Part shown: one piece after another, positions 16,683 to 23,039 of the stretch
Layout: every line of letters begins with the position of its first letter
Numbering within the stretch: the first letter of the stretch is position 1
Notes under the pieces: generated by a model
Told to the model about the DNA's origin: nothing
Database searches by the model: none
The model's input: the letters and a program-made list of their open reading frames with translations, nothing else
Program-made: the position numbers and the translations under genes
Virus record (IMG/VR): IMGVR_UViG_3300009155_000163
Span: 1 to 31,233 of that record
DNA: 31,233 bases
From: a virus
Direction: 5' to 3' (one strand)

Positions 16683-16951
16683 TCACGCTCCTGCTCGTTG
16701 CCACTGCTCTCGCGTTCCTGTTCTGGCCGAAGGGCTCGCAGTCTCTGCCAGCCCTGCCGTCGGCAGAGGATCTGTTTCGCGTGCCGCCGCCGGCGGTCCC
16801 GAAGCCTCCACAGGCGCCTGATGCCCGCGACGCTATCGATTCCCTGCTCGAGGTCCGCGACCGGCTGGCCGCGACCGAGGCCCTCGACGAGGACTCTGCC
16901 AAGGCCGTCGACATTCTCTGGTTGGACCTGCTCCACGGGAGCAAGAAATGA
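16679..16951 (+). CDS. small N-terminally anchored protein
   Basis: 90 residues, ATGA overlap at both ends. Residues 2-15 (ITLLLVATALAFLF) form one membrane helix or uncleaved signal, followed by Pro-rich linker (VPPPAVPKPPQAP) and an acidic C-terminal helix (DARDAIDSLLEVRDRLAA). The layout of short anchor plus periplasmic helix resembles phage spanin-like or holin-partner proteins, but nothing conserved is visible. Its place between the holin-like gene and another anchored protein suggests a lysis accessory. Confidence 0.55.
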   Translation: MITLLLVATALAFLFWPKGSQSLPALPSAEDLFRVPPPAVPKPPQAPDARDAIDSLLEVRDRLAATEALDEDSAKAVDILWLDLLHGSKK

Positions 16952-17406
16952 CGCGTGAAAAACTGATTGTGGCCGGTGCTCTGCTGGCCGGGGCTCTGCT
17001 CGCGGCCTACGTTGAGTACGGTCCCCGAAACTCAACACCAGCACCAGACCCGGTAGGCCAGTTTTCGCTCCGCGGCAAGTGGATCGGGCCAGCGGCCGCC
17101 GAGGACGCAGCTGCGTTCGCCGGCCTCTGCCGCGGGCTGGCCGACGCCCTTGAGGCGGACGGCAGCCGGCCGCAGCCGAGGATCACCACGGGCGTGCAGA
17201 TTGAAGACGTGAAGGTGGCCGCGGCCGAGGGCCGGTTTCTGCCGCGTCGCCTGACGCAAGAGCAACCGCACGCTGTGGCGGCCGCCGGCAAATACCTTGA
17301 CGAGGTGGCCGGCACATCGGGCGGGCCGCTGGACGCAGCTGCTCGAGGTCGCTGGGTTGAGGCATACCGGGCACTGGCAACCGCAGCCGAGGAGTCGATC
17401 CGATGA
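16948..17406 (+). CDS. membrane-anchored accessory protein
   Basis: 152 residues, ATGA overlap. An N-terminal hydrophobic helix (KLIVAGALLAGALLAAYVEY) is followed by a soluble helical domain (AAFAGLCRGLADALEADG, YRALATAAEESIR). The single Cys and many Ala/Glu residues give no fold. It lies in the consecutive run of anchored proteins before the peptidase and could be part of the same envelope-acting complex. No family recognised. Confidence 0.55.
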   Translation: MTREKLIVAGALLAGALLAAYVEYGPRNSTPAPDPVGQFSLRGKWIGPAAAEDAAAFAGLCRGLADALEADGSRPQPRITTGVQIEDVKVAAAEGRFLPRRLTQEQPHAVAAAGKYLDEVAGTSGGPLDAAARGRWVEAYRALATAAEESIR

Positions 17407-17648
17407 AGTTCAGCGACTTGCTGTGGGAAGTCATCGACAACGGCCTCTACGTGTTGCACCTGGTCGCGGCACTGTTTATCGCCGTGTCGGCCGTGGCCTG
17501 CCCAATCTGGCTCGGCATGATTCACCGCGAGCTTGTGACGATCCGCGATGAGATTAGGGCTATTGAGATCAAGCCAGAAGATGGCCCCGGGCCTGTGCTG
17601 CCGCGGGTGCTACCGCGCCTGCGGCGAATCGGCGAGGAGGCTGAATGA
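17403..17648 (+). CDS. small single-TM protein with charged tail
   Basis: 81 residues, coupled by ATGA to both neighbours. Residues about 12-38 are hydrophobic (NGLYVLHLVAALFIAVSAVA), then a basic/acidic amphipathic helix (HRELVTIRDEIRAIEIK) and a Pro/Arg tail (PRVLPRLRRIGEEAE). The topology, one helix with a charged cytoplasmic tail, fits an antiholin or holin-like product, but several phage proteins look the same. Function unknown. Confidence 0.5.
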   Translation: MKFSDLLWEVIDNGLYVLHLVAALFIAVSAVACPIWLGMIHRELVTIRDEIRAIEIKPEDGPGPVLPRVLPRLRRIGEEAE

Positions 17649-18712
17649 CCCGCATCGTTCGCGCATGGACCTGGTCGGCAATCGCGTTCGTCATTGTCGC
17701 CGCACTGATCGGTGCTGTTGTAGATCATTACGCTCACCGGCTCTTGCGGCGAGTCGACTCATCGTTTGGCTACACGCCCAACCCGGAGGGCGTTCGCGAA
17801 TTCCTCCGCGAGCTCCAAGAGCCGACGTTCGCAGAGGCCGGGGCGGACGCGATGAAGAACGCTACAGGGCGCGACACATTCCTCTATCGTGCGGTCAACG
17901 TGTCGCACCAGCGACGCTACGGGAAGCCGTGGCGGTCGTGGGACCAAGGGGCAGCGGGCACGTGCGTGAGCATGGCTTTTGGTTTGGGAGAATACGCAGC
18001 GGAAGCAGTCGACCACGTTGCAGGAAAGACGAAACAGCCGCCGCTTGTTTGCGCGAGCGAGCCAATTTATGGAGGTTCCAGAACCGCGGCGAGATTGCCC
18101 CCGATGGAGCGAAATCTCGGAGGGGATGGAAGCTACGGCGGTGCCGCTGCCCGCTGGCTCACCGGCAACTGCCAAGACAAGACAGTCGGCGGCGTGCTGT
18201 ACCGCACGAAGTACGGGCCGTTCGATCTGAGCACGTATTCAATCCCGCTCTCAAAGACGTGGGGCCGCGATGGTGTTCCGCTTGAGCTCGGCCGCCAGGC
18301 TGCGACGCGTCGAGCGAAGTGCGTGCAAGTGCAGACGTGGCAGGAGCTCTGTGCGGCCATTGAGCGGGGCACGCCTGTGGCCATCTGCTCGCAGGTGGGC
18401 TACGGTCCGACGCCGCGAGTGCGTGACGCTGACGGCGCTCTTTCCAGGGGCTCGTCCTGGTCGCATGCGATGTTGATATGGGGCGTGCGGCACAAGCACA
18501 ACGGATCGCCCGACGACATGGGGCTAATCCAAAACAGCTGGAATACGAACTGGTGCTCCGGTCCAAAGTGGCCGGACGATCAACCGGATGGCAGCTTCTG
18601 GGCTCGCCGGCGTGACGTCGAAGCGGCCCTGCAGCAGGGCGACTCGTGGGCCATCGGCACCAGCTACGAATGGCGGGATCTGCAAAACGCTGACTGGGGG
18701 CTCTCGCTATGA
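17645..18712 (+). CDS. membrane-anchored papain-like (C1) cysteine peptidase
   Basis: 355 residues, ATGA start. Residues 8-27 (WTWSAIAFVIVAALIGAVV) are a signal anchor. A papain-fold domain follows: oxyanion Gln101 and catalytic Cys107 in DQGAAGTCVSMAFG, catalytic His274 in SWSHAMLIWG, and Asn297 in LIQNSWNTNW, all in the papain order. Trp fragments (RSWDQ, NSWNTNW) are also typical. The triad is complete, so it should be an active peptidase or transpeptidase-like enzyme facing outward. In this lysis-type operon it would be an unusual endolysin candidate, acting on protein or peptidoglycan cross-links; alternatively it processes virion proteins. Confidence 0.85.
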   Translation: MTRIVRAWTWSAIAFVIVAALIGAVVDHYAHRLLRRVDSSFGYTPNPEGVREFLRELQEPTFAEAGADAMKNATGRDTFLYRAVNVSHQRRYGKPWRSWDQGAAGTCVSMAFGLGEYAAEAVDHVAGKTKQPPLVCASEPIYGGSRTAARLPPMERNLGGDGSYGGAAARWLTGNCQDKTVGGVLYRTKYGPFDLSTYSIPLSKTWGRDGVPLELGRQAATRRAKCVQVQTWQELCAAIERGTPVAICSQVGYGPTPRVRDADGALSRGSSWSHAMLIWGVRHKHNGSPDDMGLIQNSWNTNWCSGPKWPDDQPDGSFWARRRDVEAALQQGDSWAIGTSYEWRDLQNADWGLSL

Positions 18713-18939
18713 ATCTCATCATGTGGGCCATTTTCGGTGCGATCGTCGGCGGCATCGCCCGCTCGCTGCTGCCGTCAAAGATCCCAGTCGGATGGCTGCC
18801 GACGATCGCGATCGGCTGCATCGGCAGCATCGCCGGCGGGCTGCCGTTCGGCACCGGCCCGGCAGGGTTCGTCGGGTCAATCATTGGGGCTGTTGCCGTG
18901 TTGTACTTGCACCGCATCTGGAGCGAAACGAATGCCTAA
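18709..18939 (+). CDS. GlsB/YeaQ/YmgE-like membrane protein
   Basis: 76 residues, ATGA start. Hydrophobic Gly-rich helices fill the protein: NLIMWAIFGAIVGGIARSLL, then PTIAIGCIGSIAGGLPFG and FVGSIIGAVAVLYLH. The I-x-G-x-x-x-G-x-x-A-R and G-S-I-A-G-G repeats match the transglycosylase-associated membrane proteins of the GlsB/YeaQ/YmgE family. Those are small inner-membrane proteins of uncertain role; in a phage lysis block they may help form membrane lesions. The family usually has about 80 residues, as here. Confidence 0.7.
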   Translation: MNLIMWAIFGAIVGGIARSLLPSKIPVGWLPTIAIGCIGSIAGGLPFGTGPAGFVGSIIGAVAVLYLHRIWSETNA

Positions 18940-19213
18940 CTCGCAGAAGAAACTTGTCGTTGCTGGCGTGATCGCTGTGGCTCTCACCTGGTGGCTGGCG
19001 ACCGCTCCAGAGTCGCCCCTGCGCCCGACGCCCCCGCGGCCCGACCGGCCCGTCCTGCGGTTCCTCGCCCGGGTTGCCGGCGTGGCTGCCCGGTTCGGCC
19101 TGACGGCCCTCCTGTTCGCCGAGCCGGCTCCGCAGGATGCCGATGAGGTTCATCTCGCTCACGCGGTCCTCGGCCCAGACGGCCACCAGCAACTCAGGAA
19201 CGAGGTGTGGTGA
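18932..19213 (+). CDS. small anchored protein with basic/proline linker
   Basis: 93 residues starting in an 8-base overlap with the GlsB-like gene. An N-terminal helix (KLVVAGVIAVALTWWLAT) is followed by a Pro/Arg linker (RPTPPRPDRPVLRF) and a second hydrophobic helix (VAGVAARFGLTALLFAEP), then acidic C-terminus. The two helices and the basic linker suggest a two-TM lysis accessory. The stop overlaps the next start as TGATG. No family recognised. Confidence 0.55.
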   Translation: MPNSQKKLVVAGVIAVALTWWLATAPESPLRPTPPRPDRPVLRFLARVAGVAARFGLTALLFAEPAPQDADEVHLAHAVLGPDGHQQLRNEVW

Positions 19214-19482
19214 TGCACGCACTGTGGCACTGGATCCTCTACGTGCTGACGGCCACCTCGGCCGACCCGCAGCTGCTCGAGCACGAGCGTGCCCGCACGG
19301 CCGGCGCCGTGAACGTGGCCTATGCGTCGCTCGCCGCTGAGCCTCCGCCAGCCCCGAAGCAGGAGCCGGCGGTGCCCGCGGCCTGCCCGTGTGGAGGCAA
19401 GGGCTATACGGTGCGATCTGACGGCTCTCGGTGGGCCTGCCCATGCAAGACATGCCCGACCGGAACATGCCCTAAAAGGTGA
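19213..19482 (+). CDS. Cys-rich small protein (CPCG motif)
   Basis: 89 residues from the ATG at 19213 in a TGATG overlap; upstream GTGs at 19207 and 19210 are possible. A hydrophobic N-terminal stretch (LWHWILYVLTATS) is followed by a linker and a Cys-rich C-terminus: CPCGGKGY, then WACPCKTCPTGTCPK. The C-P-C-G-G-x-G and final C-P-x-T-C motif recur in small proteins of planctomycete phages, as I recall them; metal binding or disulfide cross-linking are both plausible. Function unknown. Confidence 0.6.
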   Translation: MHALWHWILYVLTATSADPQLLEHERARTAGAVNVAYASLAAEPPPAPKQEPAVPAACPCGGKGYTVRSDGSRWACPCKTCPTGTCPKR

Positions 19483-19485
19483 GCC

Positions 19486-19854
19486 GTGGAGCCCGTGCAG
19501 CGACTCACCGACCAGATCGCCCGCCAGCTTGGAGGCATCGCCGACGACTGCGGTGCCGAGCGGCTGGGCGCGATCATGCGGCTTGTCATCCGGCACTGGC
19601 CGCACGAGCACCTCCGCATCATCGCTCGCTCTGGCGGCCGCAACCACGCCGACCTGCCGCACGTCGGCAAACTGCTCGCCGCTCAGGTCCGCGAGCAGTG
19701 GGAGGCCCGCAACGGAATCTCGCCCGACTGGGACCTGATGCTCGCGAAGGCGGCGAGTGCGTGCTGGCTGGTGCTGCTTGAGCTCTGGTTCCGAGATCAG
19801 GAATTCCGCGTGACGCTGAAGGTGCTTACTCGGAAGATCGCGGAGCCATCTTAA
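19486..19854 (+). CDS. helical protein, unknown function, last gene of the late block
   Basis: 122 residues from a GTG at 19486. All-helical and charged (RLTDQIARQLGGIADDCGAE, LIVRHWPHEHLRIIARSGG-like stretch, LELWFRDQEFRVTLKVLTRKI). No motif recognised. It is the last rightward gene before the leftward integrase block and its 3' end converges on, and overlaps by 29 bases, the small leftward membrane gene, so the two transcription units meet here. Confidence 0.6.
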   Translation: MEPVQRLTDQIARQLGGIADDCGAERLGAIMRLVIRHWPHEHLRIIARSGGRNHADLPHVGKLLAAQVREQWEARNGISPDWDLMLAKAASACWLVLLELWFRDQEFRVTLKVLTRKIAEPS

Positions 19855-20035
19855 AGTCTTGCGCCGCCTTTTTCATTTCGCGGGCGGCATCCTTCATGGC
19901 CTGCTTCGCCTCCCAGGTGACAATTGTTTTGAAGGCAAACGCGGCAAGCAGTCCGCCTATGAACACTCCAATCGTCACCTGGGCGACGCCGCTGACGAAT
20001 GCGGCAATCGGATCGGGCCTTTGCTGGTAGTACAT
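19826..20035 (-). CDS. small leftward membrane protein
   Basis: 69 residues. Start chosen at 20035 because AAGGAGG lies 7 bases upstream on the minus strand, the best RBS in this block. Residues about 10-35 form one or two hydrophobic helices (IAAFVSGVAQVTIGVFIGGL, AAFAFKTIVTWE) followed by an amphipathic Lys/Glu tail (AKQAMKDAAREMKKAAQ). It follows the integrase gene on the same strand and would be co-transcribed. Its RBS and start codon lie in an inverted repeat (see regulatory entry). Function unknown; candidates are superinfection exclusion or host-membrane proteins. Confidence 0.65.
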   Translation of the reverse strand: MYYQQRPDPIAAFVSGVAQVTIGVFIGGLLAAFAFKTIVTWEAKQAMKDAAREMKKAAQDFKMAPRSSE

Positions 20036-20069
20036 ACGATCCCTCCTTCAGAGTGAGGAGATCGTATGT
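20032..20069 (-). promoter_or_regulatory. hairpin covering RBS and start of the small membrane gene
   Basis: Perfect 10-bp inverted repeat: ACATACGATC at 20032-20041 and GATCGTATGT at 20060-20069. In the minus-strand mRNA the start codon is inside the 3' arm, and the loop carries the Shine-Dalgarno AAGGAGG, whose GAGG can pair with CCUC on the other side of the loop. No T-run follows, so it is not a terminator. The folded form should block translation initiation. Confidence 0.6.
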
Positions 20070-20106
20070 GGGTGGCATCAAGCCAGTGAAGTGAACGGCC
20101 GTGCGC

Positions 20107-21063
20107 TCACGCCGCCGGCCGCTCCGGCGGCTCTTCGCCGAGGTCGAGCGGAGGCAGCAGGTCCGGTGCCGACGGCCCGTCTCTCACGATGTTCGGATCG
20201 AAATAGCTTTTGCGAGTTGTGCTCGGCCGGTCGTGATCAGCGAGACGCGTGGCATCACCACCAGCGGCATGGAAGTAACTCAGGCTCGCCTTTCTGAATC
20301 CGTGGAAGCCACGATACGTGACGCCGGCACGCCTGCAGAGAACCTTGAGCGACCCCCATATCGACGTGGGCTTCCGGTCCCACGGCCAGACGAGATCCTC
20401 GGGCCGGCGGCGACCGGCGGCCAGCATGTCGGCCGCTTGGCGATTGATGCCGCGAACGATATCCCTTGTCTTACCCTTGCGAGTCGCACCGAGGAACGTG
20501 ATCTCGCCAGCCTCAATGTCGATCTGTTCCCAGCGCAGGGCAAGCATGGCCCCCAGCCTTTCGGCCGTGAGCCACGACACGTAGATTTGTGTCGACCACC
20601 ACCAAGCATTCGGCACGCCGGCGATCGCACCCTTGTATGAATCGCTCCGTGTTCTGGCGAGTCTGATCAGCTTCGCGACGTCTTCTGACGAATACGCTCG
20701 AGGCACTCGCTCCGTGGCACGGTACGGAGGAAGCGACGGCCACTCGACGTGCTCGCCTCTGCTGTTACGCATTTTCTTCTTACTTGCGTAGGTCCAGATA
20801 GCGACCAGCTGCGTGCGATCCTTCAACACGCTGTTGCGAGAACAAATCTTTCCACGGTGCGGCGTGATCTCGCGATACCGCAAAAACCTGCTCACGACCA
20901 GGTCGTCGAGATCGTCAAGCGTGGGCTCAGGATCAACTCGGCCTGGCACCGTCGCGAGGTAATCGCGGAAGCGGTCGAGCGTGTAGGTGTACAGACCGAC
21001 GGTGCGGTCTGAGAGCATGTGCAGGGGTGCGTATCGTTCGAGCAGGAGAGAGCGGACAAGCAT
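20107..21063 (-). CDS. int: tyrosine recombinase (phage integrase)
   Basis: 318 residues, ATG 21063 with AAGGA upstream on the minus strand. N-terminal residues 1-120 form a SAM-like core-binding domain (LLERYAPLHMLSDRTVGLY). The catalytic domain has Arg169 (TAERLGAMLALRWEQID), Lys near 196-198 (ATRKGKTR), His254-x-x-Arg257 (HGFRKASLSYF), His277 (LADHDRPSTTRKSYF) and nucleophile Tyr287 in KSYFDP. All five catalytic positions are present, so it should be active in site-specific integration/excision. Placed leftward against both flanking blocks, as expected for a lysogeny gene. No tRNA gene or clear attachment core was found beside it. Confidence 0.93.
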   Translation of the reverse strand: MLVRSLLLERYAPLHMLSDRTVGLYTYTLDRFRDYLATVPGRVDPEPTLDDLDDLVVSRFLRYREITPHRGKICSRNSVLKDRTQLVAIWTYASKKKMRNSRGEHVEWPSLPPYRATERVPRAYSSEDVAKLIRLARTRSDSYKGAIAGVPNAWWWSTQIYVSWLTAERLGAMLALRWEQIDIEAGEITFLGATRKGKTRDIVRGINRQAADMLAAGRRRPEDLVWPWDRKPTSIWGSLKVLCRRAGVTYRGFHGFRKASLSYFHAAGGDATRLADHDRPSTTRKSYFDPNIVRDGPSAPDLLPPLDLGEEPPERPAA

Positions 21064-21098
21064 GGCGACGTCCTTCGCGGCAGGGTTTTAGACTGCCG

Positions 21099-21118
21099 CC
21101 GACTGCCATTGCAGTCGG
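21099..21118. promoter_or_regulatory. 8-bp inverted repeat upstream of integrase
   Basis: CCGACTGC (21099-21106) and GCAGTCGG (21111-21118) flank a CATT centre, 36 bases upstream of the integrase start. It may be an operator for int or a short structural element. A third GACTGC copy lies just before it at 21091. No promoter with good hexamers was recognised with it. Confidence 0.35.
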
Positions 21119-21343
21119 ACCGGCATCCTTGCCGAGGTCGCCTAGCGTACTGTACATCCGTCCAATATGCAACGGGAATGCCCTCCGCTCGAAAACTCTC
21201 GGCAGCCCCACCCTACGGCGGCGGGTGTCGAATCGTCAATTTTGGCTGCGACACGGCATTTTTGCTGTGATCGCGTCGTGAAATACACGAACCCCCCAAA
21301 TTGTCTATGTTTGGCCTTGTCGGATTTGCCACGTGGGCGAAAA

Positions 21344-21356
21344 CCGATAGCATCGG
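21344..21356. promoter_or_regulatory. short inverted repeat before the HTH gene
   Basis: CCGAT (21344-21348), AGC, ATCGG (21352-21356), immediately before the ATG at 21360. It could be an autoregulatory operator of the HTH gene. The 296-base intergenic space 21064-21359 otherwise shows no clear promoter by eye and no gene on either strand. Confidence 0.3.
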
Positions 21357-21359
21357 GAC

Positions 21360-21614
21360 ATGATCTCAATGGCCATTGAGCCGACAAAACGACGCCTGGT
21401 CCTGACCCGCGAGGCAGCCGAAATTTACGGCTGCACGATGGGTCGGCTGCGTCAGATGGCCAGGGCCGGCACGGTCTGGAGCGAGAAGGTCGGCCCCAGG
21501 GCGATGGCTTTCGACGCCGGCGAGCTCGAGCGGCTGGCCAAGGCCCGTGACAAGGCCCGCGGCAGGGGCAAACTCCGCGGAACCGCCCCCGGCGGATTCT
21601 CGCCCGACACGTGA
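21360..21614 (+). CDS. small HTH/excisionase-like DNA-binding protein
   Basis: 84 residues from ATG 21360; an ATG at 21369 is the alternative. The core LTREAAEIYGCTMGRLRQMARAG is a winged-helix MerR/excisionase-like HTH (T-x-x-E-A-A-x-x-x-x-C-T-x-x-x-L-R-x-x), with AMAFDAGELERLAKAR forming the third helix, then a basic Gly-rich tail. It is the first rightward gene after the integrase and is divergent from it, the usual place for an excisionase or early repressor-type regulator. It is a candidate for the factor acting at the repeated operators downstream. Confidence 0.7.
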   Translation: MISMAIEPTKRRLVLTREAAEIYGCTMGRLRQMARAGTVWSEKVGPRAMAFDAGELERLAKARDKARGRGKLRGTAPGGFSPDT

Positions 21615-21659
21615 TTTTCGCGTGCAAATGGCACCCTCTGGAAAAATTCTCATCTGGCC

Positions 21660-21687
21660 TTGATAAAGCTACCGATGTCGGTAATGA
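21660..21687 (+). promoter_or_regulatory. promoter and operator module 1, before Prim-Pol
   Basis: TTGATA (21660-21665), a 16-base spacer and TAATGA (21682-21687) form a sigma70-type promoter. The spacer begins AAGCTACCGATGTCGG and holds the dyad TACCGA-TG-TCGGTA (21670-21683). The same TTGAyA plus AAGCTACCGA arrangement recurs at 22339. A regulator bound to the dyad would block the promoter. The Prim-Pol start is 27 bases downstream of the -10. Confidence 0.6.
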
Positions 21688-21713
21688 TCTTTCGCCACCA
21701 ATCGGAGGAACCA

Positions 21714-22208
21714 ATGAACGAAATCGAAGCCCTCGCCGCCGCCGGCTGCCGCTTTGTGCGGCTGGCCCGTCGTGAGAAGAGGCCGCTCGGTGCGGCCTGG
21801 CAGACCAAGGCGACCGACGACATGACGTATGTCAAGCAGTGGCTGGCAGCCGGTCACAACATCGGCCTGCTTCTCGGACCTGAGTCGGGCGTGGTCGACG
21901 TCGAATTTGACGAGCCTGCCGGCGTCGAGCAGCTGGCGGCGTTCGGCATCACCGACCTGCATACGCCCACGTGGCGATCGGCCCGCGGCGAGCACAGGCT
22001 GTTTCGCTGGGAGCCCTGGATGCCTTTGACAGCCGTGGTCAAAGCCGACTCGCTTGAGATCCGCCTCGGCGGGCGGGCGGCCCAATCGGCGCTGCCGCCG
22101 TCGGTTCACCCCACTGGCGAACGCTACGAATGGATCGTGCCGCCGTCGCTTGTCACGATTGCCCCCTTCCCGGCCCAGCTGCTGCGAGGTCTGCCATGCA
22201 ACGCCTGA
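21714..22208 (+). CDS. stand-alone bifunctional primase-polymerase (Prim-Pol)
   Basis: 164 residues from ATG 21714 with GGAGGA 4-5 bases upstream. It matches the N-terminal Prim-Pol domain of phage and plasmid replicases: AAAGCRFVRL at the start, an acidic pair in VVDVEFDEP (60-68, the metal-binding D-x-E), SARGEHRLFRW (89-99) and EIRLGGRAAQSALPPSVHP (115-133), whose P-P-S-x-H-P is the family signature. No helicase or C-terminal domain is fused, so a separate helicase is needed; none is recognised in the window. It would synthesise primers for phage replication. Confidence 0.85.
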   Translation: MNEIEALAAAGCRFVRLARREKRPLGAAWQTKATDDMTYVKQWLAAGHNIGLLLGPESGVVDVEFDEPAGVEQLAAFGITDLHTPTWRSARGEHRLFRWEPWMPLTAVVKADSLEIRLGGRAAQSALPPSVHPTGERYEWIVPPSLVTIAPFPAQLLRGLPCNA

Positions 22209-22342
22209 CCTGGTCCCGCGTGATCGACAGTCTGGTGATGGTGCGCCTCGGGCAGGAGCTCGGCACATCAAGCGATCTCGCTCAGTCGATCGCGGGCGTA
22301 ATTGACGCGGCGATCGCGGTCCTCGGCAGATTCTTCTGTTGA
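22196..22342 (+). CDS. short overlapping ORF, unknown
   Basis: 48 residues, ATG 22196, overlapping the Prim-Pol stop by 13 bases. The text (RVIDSLVMVRLGQELGTSS, GVIDAAIAVLGRFFC) is helical, amphipathic. No RBS better than GAGGT is visible. The overlap with the upstream gene and G/C-rich third positions argue for a real small gene, but the evidence is slim. Its stop is directly followed by the next promoter. Confidence 0.4.
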   Translation: MQRLTWSRVIDSLVMVRLGQELGTSSDLAQSIAGVIDAAIAVLGRFFC

Positions 22343-22366
22343 CAAAGCTACCGACATGGATACCCT
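22339..22366 (+). promoter_or_regulatory. promoter and operator module 2
   Basis: TTGACA (22339-22344), 16-base spacer, TACCCT (22361-22366). The spacer starts AAGCTACCGACATGG, the same element as in module 1, overlapping the right arm of a degenerate dyad. Transcription would start near 22373 and run into the replication operon. Confidence 0.6.
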
Positions 22367-22373
22367 TGCCGCG

Positions 22374-22389
22374 AAAGCTACCGACATGG
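22374..22389 (+). promoter_or_regulatory. third copy of the operator element
   Basis: AAAGCTACCGACATGG at 22374-22389 repeats 22344-22359 exactly, 30 bp apart (about three helical turns). It falls on the predicted transcription start of module 2. No convincing -35 or -10 surrounds it, so it acts as an operator rather than a promoter. Confidence 0.55.
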
Positions 22390-22451
22390 GCAATGGAAAG
22401 AGTGGAAACACATGCTTTTCCCAGCACAAATCACCCACACCGAAAACTTTA

Positions 22452-22479
22452 TTGACAGCAGCGCCAGCGTGAATATGCT
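22452..22479 (+). promoter_or_regulatory. additional sigma70-type promoter
   Basis: TTGACA (22452-22457), 16-base spacer, TATGCT (22474-22479). It lacks the AAGCTACCGA element, so it may be constitutive or separately controlled. It lies in a 430-base gap (22343-22774) that otherwise holds only a doubtful 28-codon ORF (22412-22498), a 13-base C-run at 22582-22594 and the hairpins described below. Confidence 0.5.
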
Positions 22480-22660
22480 GGCCAGAAGCACCTACTGAAC
22501 AGCCGTACACCAGTGTGCTGTATAGTGCCGGATAACCAGTACACCACCCAAGTAAAGGGCTTTTTAAGAGGGACTTGCCCACCCCCCCCCCCCCTATTTT
22601 CCCACGCTCAAGAATGTGGATGGATGGTTGTTCACTACTAAGCAAGTTAGTTGATTAGGA

Positions 22661-22760
22661 CCGCTCGACGTCGGAGACGGCGAGCGGAAGGAAGCCGGCG
22701 GAGCCGGCATGGCAAGGAAGCACGGATCCCGCAGAGCACGACGCCGAGCGGGTCTTTTTT
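22661..22760 (+). terminator. possible attenuator: two alternative hairpins and a T-run
   Basis: Hairpin A pairs CCGCTCG (22661-22667) with CGAGCGG (22681-22687). A second CGAGCGG (22746-22752) ends a terminator-like stem, CCCGC (22728-22732) with GCGGG (22748-22752), followed by TCTTTTTT (22753-22760). The first arm can pair with either CGAGCGG copy, so hairpins could be mutually exclusive. The loop of the terminator stem is 15 bases, long for a classical terminator, and an RBS (AGGAGG) follows at once. Confidence 0.35.
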
Positions 22761-22826
22761 CTAGGAGGCAACGGATGCCGACGAAACGAAGCAAGCCGAA
22801 ACCCTCCGCATCTCGAGGAGGCTCAC

Positions 22827-23039
22827 GTGATCACGGACGACAACGGACTGGCCTGCAATCGCGGACGACGGGGCGGCGGGACAATGCGACCCGACGACCC
22901 AAGCCCCGCCGAGATCGAGCGGCTTTGCCAGATCATCCGGCAGGAGTGGCCGGAGTGGCGGCTGAACCAGGGCCGGCAGGAGTGGGTCGTCCAGGAGCAC
23001 TACGCGAAGCTGGCGGACACGATCCTCGGAGTGCACTGA
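22827..23039 (+). CDS. small early protein, unknown
   Basis: 70 residues from GTG 22827, with GAGGAGG 5-6 bases upstream; an internal ATG at 22884 is an alternative start. The coherent part is PSPAEIERLCQIIRQEWPEWRLNQGRQEWV. Small proteins with this E-I-x-x-x-C-x-x-I-x-x-x-W pattern occur in early operons of planctomycete phages; function unknown. The frame has G/C-rich third positions throughout. A different frame with a strong RBS at ATG 22775 crosses this gene but does not look coding there. Confidence 0.6.
   Translation: MITDDNGLACNRGRRGGGTMRPDDPSPAEIERLCQIIRQEWPEWRLNQGRQEWVVQEHYAKLADTILGVH

Noticed and set aside
20032-20069. Inverted repeat as the phage attachment core
   Set aside because: The dyad sits on the RBS and start codon of a gene and is better explained by translational control; no duplicate copy was seen elsewhere in the window.
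22412-22498. 28-codon ORF (MLFPAQITHTENFID...) downstream of promoter module 2
   Set aside because: Could be a leader peptide, but it has only a weak RBS and no matching control signal, so it was not listed as a gene.
22268-22645. 125-residue minus-strand ORF over the early promoter region
   Set aside because: It crosses the promoter modules and the C-run, and its sequence looks random.
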